Shown here piece after piece: positions 55,840 to 64,000 of a stretch of DNA of 64,000 bases (position 1 is the first letter of the stretch; every line of letters starts with the position of its first letter). This stretch comes from Mytilus galloprovincialis (taxonomy: Eukaryota > Mollusca > Bivalvia > Mytilida > Mytilidae). Where the stretch lies: the NCBI RefSeq assembly GCF_965363235.1, contig NC_134846.1:26422218-26486217 (forward strand), given 5' to 3'. Below the pieces are notes generated by a model that ran no database searches, had not been told where the DNA came from, and worked only from the letters and a program-made list of their open reading frames with translations. The translations under genes and the position numbers were made by a program.

Positions 55840-56506
55840 AATCAGAAAGTAATGTAATTACTTTTAATAAAGTAATCGATTGCATCAATTACATACAAAA
55901 ATCAGAGTAATCGATTATTAATCAATTACACAAAAATCCTTCATGTAATCGATTATTAATCGATTACATTTGTCAGTAATCGTGCCCATCCCTGCTTAGT
56001 AACACAGACCGAAAAACACCTTACTGTGTCACAAATATGGTAAAAAATATAAAATGGGAAAGCCTCGAAGAACGGAAGAAAACAAACAGACTATGCATGC
56101 TATTCAAGATCCAGCAGGATCTTATAGACATAGAGCGTCACCAATATTTAACCCCTAATGATAACCGGACCAGAGATAAAAACCGCTTCTTCCAAATAAG
56201 AACAAGTACAGGCGCCTACGGCCAATATTTCTGCCTGAGGAGTTGGCCATCAGGGATTGGAACAACCTACCAACAACAGTTTCATCGGCCGACACCGTTG
56301 AGGGATTCAGAGCTGCCCTAAAGGCATGCTCTGAAAGGAAGTAGGAAACACCAGTTGTACATAATTTTAATTTTATATTATTGCGAATGTTTCAAATGTA
56401 ATTTGTAAATAGCCAAGATAGAACTTTCTGTGTTGCCTGACACTGCGTAAAGTTTTTGGGCAGAACCAATTCTTTGAATCTGGTTCGTTACCTGGAAGAA
56501 GAAGAT

Positions 56507-57689
56507 GGCAACGAAGTCCAAACTTTCAAACGTAATGTGATTTCTCAATTTGCTTCAAAATCAAAAGAAATCTGTTGATGTGCATACCTGTCAACTGACC
56601 TGTATCCTGCGAGTCACACCCAAGAATTCCACACCATACTAAGGATTTTTAAATACCTGCCGGGTTGTCAAATAACTGGAAAATGATCTGTTTTCACCCA
56701 GCTGGTTCTTTAGACTTTAGACAGATTTCATTAAAGTGATTTTCCTTTGAAGTACTGTCAAATACAAATTCTTCCTAGACAAGAAGTTTAAATAGCTGTG
56801 CAGGGCTCGACATAACCATTTGTCCGATTGTCTGGGACAAGTGGACACTTGCGTCAGGCAAATACATTCACCATAATACTACATGTACTGATGGGACAAG
56901 TGAAAAATCGATAAAAGATGTAAAATAGATCAAAATTAATTCAAGACTTATACATTGCCTAAAAATTGAATTATTGTTTTATTGATTATACAAAATGAAA
57001 TAAATACTAATTGGTTGAACGTATTTGAACCTGCTGGCAGCATCTGACCAGGGGAATTTATATATTAAAGAAAGGGAGGAGGAAATCAATGTTAATGCTT
57101 CTTCTTAGTATGAGCCTCCTTGAATTAGGAGCACCTTCATACAGAGTTTTACCTTAACTTTAAAAATTTTAAATTAAAGTATGTTTTATTTGATTTTGCT
57201 TTTATGCATAATACATGTAATAATACATCAAGTTTTGTTTACACATGTTACATGTAATAAGATCTAAGATATATTAAAATAATAAGTTAAGATGTAAAAA
57301 AAAAATCACATCTGAAAAGGCAGATTTTCTCAGTGAAATGTTCTATTTACTTCATGATCATGTATCAATGTACATGTATATATATAAAAATTAAAATAAC
57401 AAAATTATAAAAGCTTATTTTTCCAACATCAAAAGGTTTAATTATATACAAGGTGTCCAGGTGTATTTACATCCTTGGTTTAACCCATACCACGACAGTT
57501 GATAAGAATTTTGAAAGTATTATTATATTAGTATCTTATGTTTGTGTAAGTTATTGTTTAAAGAGATTTGGGTCAACATGTGTATTAATATATAAAAGTT
57601 GATCCCCACACTTTTTACAAAAGGGATTACTCCAATTCTTTCCTTAGGCAAATAAGAGTCAGTATGATTATAAACTGGCAGTGATCAGT
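56507..57689. other. Intronic stretch with one old repeat
   Basis: 56585-56825 is a diverged relative of 5585-5815 (ACTGACCTGTATCCTGCGAG, CTAGACAAGAAGTTTAAATA). The rest shows nothing recognisable. Confidence 0.5.
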
Positions 57690-58340
57690 CTGTCCAACTT
57701 TCTGCACATCCTTCCGTCCGTCTGTCGGTCCATTCGTAACAAATTGTGTGACCCTGTGCGCTTTTTAAGGCACCTCAACGAAGTTATCTGTGCCATATAG
57801 TTTTACCCTTGTCCATCATTCCGTAATTTTGTCATTCCGCAACAAACAGAGTTTTTTTCTAAACGCTTTCAAATATTGGGCTGATTTTTAGTATGTGACT
57901 GTGAGTTAATCATGATGAGTTACAGATCAAGTTTAAGTTTCGTTCCGCTCTGCTAATTTTTGCTGTAATTTCAGGCTTTGGACTTTGATAAATTGTTGAA
58001 AATCACAGTTATACAGACTTTTTTTCTAAATGCTTTCAGATATTGGGATGATTTTTGGCATGTGAGTTAACCAAGATGAGTTACAGATCAATTTTAAGTT
58101 TCGTTTCGCTCCGCTAATTTTTGCCGAAATTACAGGCTATGGACTTTCATAAATTGTTCAAAATCATAGTTATACAGACTTTTTTCTAACGCTTTCAGAT
58201 ATTGGGATGATTTTTGGTATGTGAGTTACCCATGGTGAGTTACAGATCAAGTTTAAGTTATTCCGCTCGGCTAATTTTTGCTGTAATTTCGGCCATTAGG
58301 ACTTTGATAAATTTTTGGAAATCACAGTTATACAGAACCT
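57690..58340 (+). repeat. Tandem repeat, about 158-bp unit, with GTCCGTCTGTC head
   Basis: TGAGTTACAGATCAAGTTTA (or ATTTTA variant) recurs at about 57917, 58076 and 58234, steps near 158. Each unit carries GTTCCGCTCTGCTAATTTTT, TTGATAAATTGTTGAAAATC and TTCAGATATTGGGATGATTT. The head has CCGTCCGTCTGTCGGTCC. Confidence 0.8.
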
Positions 58341-58557
58341 TTTTATGCCCCACCTACGATAGTAGAGGGGCATTATGTTTTCTGGTCTGTGGGTCGTCCG
58401 TTCCTTCGTCCCGCTTCAGGTTAAAGTTTTTGGTCAAGGTAGTTTTTGATGAACTTGAAGTCCAATCAACTTGAAACTTAGTACACATGTTCGCCATGAT
58501 ATGATCTTTCTAATTTTAATTCCAAATTAAAGTTTTGACCCCAATTTCATGGTCCAC

Positions 58558-59631
58558 CAGGCGCGTAGCTCCATATACGCTAACACGCAGTTGCGTGCAC
58601 ATCGATTCGGCAAGCAAAAAAAATAAATGCCAAAATAAAAATTTATAAATTAATTATGGTTAAAGGAAACACATATGTTGTTACTTTTTTAATTGATGAA
58701 CTTTCATTAAATAACGTTTTATTAGAGATCATGTAAAAATCGGACAGTAACTTGTATTTTTTACCAGATTTGAATTTATTATACTCAGTCTAAGACGTGT
58801 AGTTTCGGAGCACATTTTACAGAGTACGGCTTATCTGTTTGCGATGCGATGTACCAATCGAGATTTATCGAAACCATTTGATATTATTGAAAATATGCCG
58901 AGGCGATGTATTCGACAGACTATCAGAGCCAATCACCCTGAAAACACGCCAAAAGAGCATTGGAAAGTCTCATTATATTTTGCGTTCACACACGAAGACC
59001 ATATGATAATGGAGTTGGAGAGTAGAAGATGTCTGGTATTATCAGAAAATAGCTTCTTTGTGTCGTATCTGCTTCCTCGTGTTGTAGGACATATAACCAA
59101 CGAATAATTCTCAACATTGTTTGAGACATACAAAATGACCTGGCATGTATTTGGCGGACAATTTCAATCGGGAGGTCGCTCGATGGAGAACACGTACGCT
59201 GGTTTATAACATCTCGCGAGTGCTACCATGCAGATCTATCAGTTTATTAAGTCTGTTGAAAATTAACAACGTCAGGTTATCATCGCTAGCATTACTGCAT
59301 ATTGATCGGGATTTCAGTGTGAATGTTGACAAAGTAATAGAGAAGTTCGTTTCTGCTTAGACCCGAAGAGCAGATTTTGGTCAATGTTGAGTAAATTCTG
59401 TAATTCAAAAATGTGTTGTTTATGTATTAAATTAACCATGATTTACTCTATTCAGAAGATTCAAGTATTAATAGTTTTACGTTCATAAATTGTTTATAAG
59501 TCCTATCTACATGTAGCTCCTCTTTAAACCGTCCTATGACCGAAAACCGAAAAAAAACATTTTTCTGCATTAAAGGGTCCCAAAAATTTTTGTAGTTGCT
59601 TGCACATCGTTTTCTTCTGGCTACGCCCCTG
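58558..59631 (+). mobile_element. hAT-like element (5-bp duplication), copy 2
   Basis: Same ends as copy 1 (CAGGCGCGTAGCTCC and inverted CAGGGGCGTAGCC). TCCAC is duplicated at 58553-58557 and 59632-59636. It aligns with copy 1 over its whole length with scattered differences and small indels, so both derive from one short, internally deleted source. Confidence 0.88.
58844..59360 (+). pseudogene. Truncated hAT transposase, copy 2
   Basis: MPRRCIRQTIRANHPENTPK with a downstream open part to HITNE at 59107, then a frame change to RLSSLALLHIDRDFSVNVDK (near 59270-59340), the same dimerisation segment as copy 1. Comparing both copies gives a clearer idea of the source: LLHIDRDFSVNVDKVIEKF here against LLLIHRDCNVNIDK there. 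The catalytic core is absent in both. Confidence 0.7.
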
Positions 59632-59880
59632 TCCACCGAACATAGAAAATGATTGTGCAAAGTTTAGGTTAAAGTTTTGGTTAAAGTTTTTGGTCAAGGT
59701 AGTTTTTGATGAAGTTGAAGTCACATCAACTTGAAACTTAGTTCACATGTTCCCTATAATATGATCTTTCTAATTTTAATTCCAAATTAAAGTTTTGACC
59801 CCAATTTCGCGGTCCACTGAACATGGAAAATGATAGTGCGAGTGGGGCATCCATGTACTATGAACACATTCTTGTTTCTA

Positions 59881-60495
59881 AATTTTTATGCTTTCATATA
59901 TTGGGCTGATTTTTGGTATGTGAGCTAACCATAATGAGTTACAGATTAAGTTTAAGTTTCGTTCCGCTCAGCAAATTTTTGCCAAAATTAAGGGTTTACA
60001 ACTTTGAAAATCAGTTATATGGACATTTTTTTATACGCCTCCAGATTTTGAGCTGATTTTTGATATGTGAGACTACCATCATGTTTGTGTCCACATGTGT
60101 CATTGAAATTGCAGATTTTTCAACTTTTTGAGACGGGGCCATTCGTGTCGCTTTGACATATCTAGTTATATAGAGAACCATTATAAGTTCATACTTTATA
60201 CTTGCCATTTATATTAACCAACACCAGAAAGTGTGTCATAATGTATGTACTACTTCCTAGGTCAAAGTACAAGGTCAAAAACTTTGTTTTCAGTTGACAA
60301 CCCCATGTCCTATAGTAAAGATCGTGTCCGTTCTATATATTGAGAACCGCTATGATTTAAGTTTATACTTGAAATGTATAGTATCCAACACCAGAGGGTG
60401 TGTCATGATGTATGTACAATTTCATAGGTCAAAGGTCAAGGTCAAAAACTTTGGTTTCAGTTGACAACCCATGTCCTATGGTAAAGATTTTACCA
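59881..60495 (+). repeat. Satellite fragment and a two-unit tandem of about 175-180 bp
   Basis: 59881-60060 resembles the 158-bp unit. 60185-60490 holds two copies of a block with CAACACCAGARRGTGTGTCA, TAGGTCAAAG and GTTTTCAGTTGACAACCC (or GGTTTCAG variant). Confidence 0.65.
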
Positions 60496-60601
60496 TACAT
60501 TTTTTCACAGCAGGGCCCACAGAGATGGTCCCCATCTCAATCTTTCCTAGTTGGAAACAATCCAAGTCTTATTCACCACTGTTGATTTCTCATGACGTAT
60601 A

Positions 60602-60802
60602 CTGTGGATTCATTTATTGGGTACCAATTTCGTGGATTAAAGAAAACTTCCATTTTCGTGGATATCCAATTTTGTGGTTTGCAGAAGTCTGCATACAAGC
60701 CTATAGAACATTTGTTATTCTTTGAACATTTAATTTCGTGGTTGACCTGTACCCATGAAATCCACGAAAATTAGTACCCAACAAATTATAATGAATCCAC
60801 AG
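60602..60802. mobile_element. 201-bp MITE flanked by TA
   Basis: CTGTGGATTCATT at the left and AATGAATCCACAG at the right, with TA on each side (60600-60601 and 60803-60804). The interior has repeated TTCGTGGAT motifs in both orientations. TA duplication fits Tc1/mariner-type mobilisation. A widespread kind of invertebrate MITE, as I remember it. Confidence 0.75.
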
Positions 60803-60908
60803 TAACATAATTTAGAACATAAGATTAAGAGTTGCCTTCCTTACTAGGTGTTGTTATAAAGAAATGTTGAGGTGATTAGCTGTCAATTTATTTTTAGAAG
60901 TAACTATT

Positions 60909-61322
60909 AAGGATGTACTCAGGTGAGGTTTTGGAATAAGTGTCAAATATTCCGATTCCTTGGTGTTTTTCCATACAATACAAGGTATAATATTTTGCCC
61001 CATAACACCTACAAAATGTATTTATCTTTTAACATAAGACTTAATAGCTCATAAAAGGTCATTTGACAAAATTTAAGCAGATTCTTGATTTGATTTCTTT
61101 TGATTTCGAGACTTAAATAATACCAATGCAAATATAAGGTAAAAGTCTGAATCAGCCTTTTCCCACCATATTTTAAAAATCAAATATCTCGAAAAGGAGC
61201 TCCAAGACCTATCAATATTTTTAACTTATTTTGATCCTTAACTAATACTCTTCCAGCTTTAAGTATCAATTTTGAATTCTTGATTTATTTAATTTTACCT
61301 AAGATCACCTAAGTACATCCTT
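60909..61322. mobile_element. 414-bp MITE with AAGGATGTACTYAGGTGA ends
   Basis: Left AAGGATGTACTCAGGTGA and, inverted, AAGGATGTACTTAGGTGA on the right. No ORF; target duplication not resolved. Confidence 0.7.
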
Positions 61323-61369
61323 GATTAAATGCTGATGAAGGTATATTAATTTTAGCCACATTCTTGAGG

Positions 61370-61570
61370 GAAATTTGCAACAGCATAGTGAATTGCACAA
61401 AAGCAAACAATTGAATAAAAAACTCAAATCATATAATCAAAATTCAGACCTGTAAATAGGCTGTATCAAGCCCCAATATTGTGTCCATTTGTCAATGATT
61501 TTTGCTCCAACTGTTCAGGATTGGACCTCTGTGGTGGTATCCAGCTGAGCTTGGCAAAGCAATTTATTTA
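61370..61570 (+). repeat. CGACC-family 3' terminus (variant)
   Basis: CAACAGCATAGTGAATTGCA, TTCAGACCTGTAAATAGGC, then GTGGTGGTATCCAGCTGAGC. Right end decayed as in 13140-13382. Confidence 0.6.
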
Positions 61571-61795
61571 AGTTTTTTGAAGAAACAATGTTAGATGGTG
61601 AGACCATTTAAATGGCATGGTTATAAACATCATGATTAAATTTGATTGTCTAAATTGAAAACAATTTACTTTGAAATATTGCTAAAATTGAAAATTCAGA
61701 TTTGTGCATTGAAAGTTAATGTTATTAAATCCCAAACATGTTACATCCAATTTTGGTAATTTTTCCAATATGTTTTGTTTTTGAAATCCCTCCAT

Positions 61796-61883
61796 ATTGT
61801 ACAATTAGCTGCGGAACCGTAGCTCTTAGGTCCTTATGTTTTTTTTGGACTATTTGCGGACTTCTCTGCAGCTATTGTACAAT
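61796..61883. repeat. Short palindromic element, ATTGTACAATTAGCTGC ends
   Basis: ATTGTACAATTAGCTGC at 61796-61812 is inverted as GCAGCTATTGTACAAT at 61868-61883. The inner part also pairs partly (GGTCC with GGACT). Tiny MITE or foldback remnant of 88 bp. Confidence 0.6.
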
Positions 61884-61998
61884 ATACATGTACATTGTAC
61901 ACACACACAGTTATTTTCAAAAATATTAACAAAAAATTTCCCCTAAAACTTACAATTTTTTGTTTGTTAATATTCTACCAGTAGATAGATTTACTTAA

Positions 61999-62609
61999 GG
62001 GCATATGATACAGTTTTGAACCTGTATTTACAAGTTGCTGAAAATTTGCATATAGGCTATTTTTTACCTGATTAAATCAAATATGTAATTAAGATTATAC
62101 CTTCATGTGCTACTTTTTGAGTAAAATGAGGTCGAAATTTTGTATATTTGCTCAAAATTCAGATTTGTGTCTATATTTTCTTTTTCGAAAGAAAGAGATA
62201 ACTTTTTTGTTTTAGAGATAAACACAAATTGTTTTTGTTAAATAATCGATAATTTCTGTATTTTATAAGTATCATTAAAAATTTTATTCCAAATTGACTC
62301 TATATTTATCAAAAATGTTCATGAATAGAGGAAAAAACGTCATTTTTTGCTGCATGTTTATCAAAATTAAAAAAATTGCGCTATTTACAGTTTTATAAAA
62401 TTTGGGTCACATAATCTCCTTGCAAAATGAAACAAATTGCTGTTTTAAAAAATAGGGGTCCATGCATTTGTTTTCAAATTAAATCAGTTTGAATGATAAA
62501 AATCAGTCGAAAAATGCATCTTTTCCCGATATGTCATAGTTTGACGTCGCGAAGATAACATTTTGCGTTAGCAACGTCATTACCTTCCCTGTAACTGTAT
62601 CGTATGCCC
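61999..62609. mobile_element. 611-bp MITE flanked by TTAA, next to ATP5PD exon 2
   Basis: TTAA at 61995-61998 and 62610-62613; ends GGGCATATGATACAGTT and the complement of GGGCATACGATACAGTT. TTAA with GGG ends fits a Kolobok- or piggyBac-type system. Its right end is about 70 bases before the exon 2 acceptor, so it closely approaches the branch-point region. Confidence 0.8.
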
Positions 62610-62683
62610 TTAAAGAGAACAAGTTGACATAACAGATTTTATAGTCATTTGTTTTGTTCATCAATTTATTTTTATTATTTTAG

Positions 62684-62780
62684 AGTAAACAAGTATCCAG
62701 AAGAAATAAAGAAAATAGATTTTGCATATTACAAGAGCAGAATGGCAGATCCCACTATGGCTGCAGCATTTGAGAAAGCT
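62684..62780 (+). CDS. ATP5PD: ATP synthase subunit d, mitochondrial: exon 2
   Basis: Acceptor tttattattttag, donor GCT-gtaaga. The first base completes Arg with the last two bases of exon 1, and the exon reads VNKYPEEIKKIDFAYYKSRM then ADPTMAAAFEKA, ending at a codon boundary. This matches the animal family segment P-x-x-I-D-W-A-Y-Y-K and the following D-F-E-K in human ATP5PD; F replaces W in IDW. The exon is 97 bp and clean, without disrupting changes. About 90 further residues (including the stalk helices) must be encoded beyond the right edge. Together the two exons give about the first 73 residues of a protein usually near 160-175 residues long. Confidence 0.92.
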
Positions 62781-62869
62781 GTAAGACTACTTAAGTGTCA
62801 GATTGTGTCACACTAATATGGGACAAGCAAGTTTCTAAATCAAAATCACCTTTAAATTTTGTTGTATAG
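62781..62869 (+). other. ATP5PD: Start of ATP5PD intron 2
   Basis: Donor GTAAGA at 62781. A CGACC-family element begins only 89 bases into the intron. Confidence 0.8.
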
Positions 62870-63950
62870 TTTTTATACAACCACAAAAATTGAAATTTTT
62901 TTGGTCTTATATTGGTATGGCGTTGGCGTCGTCTGAAGACATTTGGTTTTCACACTATAACTTTAGTATAAGTAAATAGAATTCTATGAAATTTAAACAC
63001 AAGGTTTATGACCATAAAAGGAAGATAAGGATTGATTTTGGAAGTTTTGGTCCGAACAGTTTAGGAATTAGGGGCCAAAAAGGGCCCAAATAAGCATTTT
63101 TCTTGGTTTTCGCACAATAACTTAAGTATAAGTTAACAGAAATCTATGAAATTTTAACATAAGGTTTATGACCACAAAAGGAAGGTTGGGATCCGATTGA
63201 TTTTGGGAGTTTTGGTCCCAACAGTTTAGGAATTAGGGGCCAAAAAGGGCCCAAATAAGCATTTTTCTTGGTTTTTGCACAATAACTATAGTATAAGTAA
63301 ATAGAAATCTATGAAATTTTAACACAAGGTTTATGACCACAAAAGGAAGGTTGGGATTGATTTTGGGAGTTTTGGTCCCAATAATTTAGGAATTAGGGGC
63401 CAAAAGGGGTCAAAATTAAACTTTGTTTGATTTCATCAAAAATTGAATTCTTTGGGTTCTTTGATATGCTGAATCTAAACATGTACTTAGATTTTTGATT
63501 ATGGGTCCAGTTTTCAAGTTGGTCCAAAAAGGGGTCGAAAATTAAACTTTGTTTGATTTCAACTAAAATTGAATATATGGGGTTCTTCAATATGCTGAAT
63601 CTAACCATGTATTTAGATTTTGAATATTTGGGCACGGTTATCAAATTGGTCCACATTGAGGTCTAAAGGGTCTAAAATTGAACTTTATTTGAGTTCATCA
63701 AAAATTGAATTCTTGGGGTTTAGATTTTGGATATTGGACCATAATAGGTAAATGTCCAATTTAAAATTTTTAAGTTTAAGTTCTTAGACCACAATCATTC
63801 TGTGTTAGAAACCTATGTTGTGTCAACTATTTAATCACAATCCAAATTCAGAGCTGTATCAAGCTTAAATGTTGTGTCCATACTTGTCCCAACTGTTCAG
63901 GGTTCGACCTCTGCGGTCGTATAAAGCTGTGGCCTGGGGAGCATCTGGTT
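62870..63950 (+). mobile_element. CGACC-family element, complete copy in intron 2
   Basis: Left arm TATACAACCAC with GGTCTTATA (one change in each), head GTTGGCGTCGTC, three blocks with GTTTATGACCACAAAAGGAA, then TTTGATATGCTGAATC blocks, and the right end CTGCGGTCGTATAAAGC plus GCATCTGGTT. No ORF. Confidence 0.8.
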
Positions 63951-64000
63951 AATATAAGTTTATTGGTATGTCGGCGTCATCAGCGTCGTCCGAAGACAGA
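63951..64000 (+). repeat. Start of another CGACC-family head
   Basis: GTTTATTGGTATGTCGGCGTC, shown here only in part, and GTCCGAAGACAGA belong to the head region. It follows the previous copy's end with no spacer, suggesting a head-to-tail pair cut off by the window edge. Confidence 0.6.

Larger units (their letters stand above)
51472..55994. mobile_element. hAT element with perfect 8-bp duplication, hosting a LINE
   Basis: Ends CAGGGATGGG and CCCATCCCTG; CTTAGTAA at 51464-51471 and 55995-56002. Both subterminal regions (51480-51660 and 55840-55985) are packed with GTAATCGATTAC-type motifs in both orientations, as expected for hAT transposase binding sites. Its own sequence, after removing the nested LINE, is about 1.6 kb and has no transposase, so it is non-autonomous. 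Confidence 0.92.
49316..56506 (+). mobile_element. Old, highly degenerate LINE split by a hAT element
   Basis: Left part 49316-51463, right part 56003-56506. In order: KKQLRILHINFQSLRKKGK and GMETWLDPN and IIGGDFNLPD (APE endonuclease), KPHKATGPDSIPSYILKAAA (RT entry), NYRPVSLTSI, VPQGTVLGPLLFLAYINDMP (motif B), LFADDSLLFH (motif C), MSFNAKKSLVIRIS and KYLGVTISNNLTWDKHID (thumb). After the hAT comes SLEERKKTNRLCMLFKIQQD, a C-terminal segment, and a 3' UTR ending in GAA repeats at about 56497-56506. It has at least eight frameshifts or stops and is the oldest layer of the nest. CR1/Jockey group probable. Confidence 0.85.
58341..59880 (+). mobile_element. GCCCC-family element split by a hAT-like copy
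   Basis: Left stem-loop ATGCCCCACC...GGGGCAT at 58345-58373, GTCGTCCGTTCCTTCGTC head, body to 58557; it resumes at 59637 and ends GAGTGGGGCATCC...GAACACATTC at about 59874. The body after the hAT repeats the TTTTGGTCAAGGTAGTTTTT block. Confidence 0.75.
42452..62683 (+). other. ATP5PD: ATP5PD intron 1 (20,232 bp)
   Basis: Donor gttttc at 42452, acceptor tttattattttag ending at 62683. No other exon is required, since the protein joins without gap. The intron consists almost wholly of nested elements, described individually below. Confidence 0.88.

Overview
This is eukaryotic, AT-rich, repeat-saturated DNA, most likely from a marine bivalve and probably a mussel (Mytilus-like). The pointers are spliceosomal introns, a recognisable animal mitochondrial gene, and several interspersed repeats that I know from mussel sequence, such as the 598-bp repeat at 12021-12618. 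That attribution is from memory and was not searched.

Host genes. Two exons of ATP5PD, the d subunit of mitochondrial ATP synthase, lie on the + strand: exon 1 at 42330-42451 and exon 2 at 62684-62780. They join in phase across a 20.2-kb intron 1, and the gene continues beyond the right edge. A second, unidentified gene may end in a small terminal exon at 13914-13990, followed by a polyadenylation signal. A decayed coding stretch of unknown origin lies on the - strand at 30353-31320. Everything else I can explain is mobile-element or repeat DNA.

Layout. 1-21.7 kb: short non-autonomous elements. Four recurring families each have a stem-loop at one end, a GTC-rich stretch, a repetitive body, and a second copy of the stem arm at the far end. 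They resemble the CvE/MgE/DINE-1 type (Helentron-associated) elements. 21.7-28.4 kb: a degenerate - strand LINE with APE endonuclease, RT and CCHC, split by a hAT-like element, beside a 5'-truncated + strand CR1/L2-type LINE. 31.3-37.8 kb: one short-element copy split by a restriction-like-endonuclease (R2/Hero-type) LINE. That LINE is present as a 5'-truncated copy followed head to tail by a longer one, inside a single 5-bp target duplication. 38.8-40.0 kb: a Harbinger-like element hosting a three-armed 187-bp MITE. 42.45-62.68 kb (ATP5PD intron 1): a nest holding a 5.6-kb element with long inverted repeats inside the terminal repeat of another MITE; a 190-bp tandem array; a second Harbinger-like element; a tRNA-like hairpin; a Tx1/L1-type LINE inside a hAT inside an older LINE; and several MITEs.

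How it fits together. The window is mainly a record of nested insertion, and many insertions keep readable target duplications (TAA, TTAA, 5, 6, 7, 8, 9 and 18 bp). A repeated theme is short motifs iterated near element ends, presumably binding sites for transposition proteins. I saw no rRNA, no CRISPR, no bacterial operon, and no recognisable retroviral, LTR or capsid genes.
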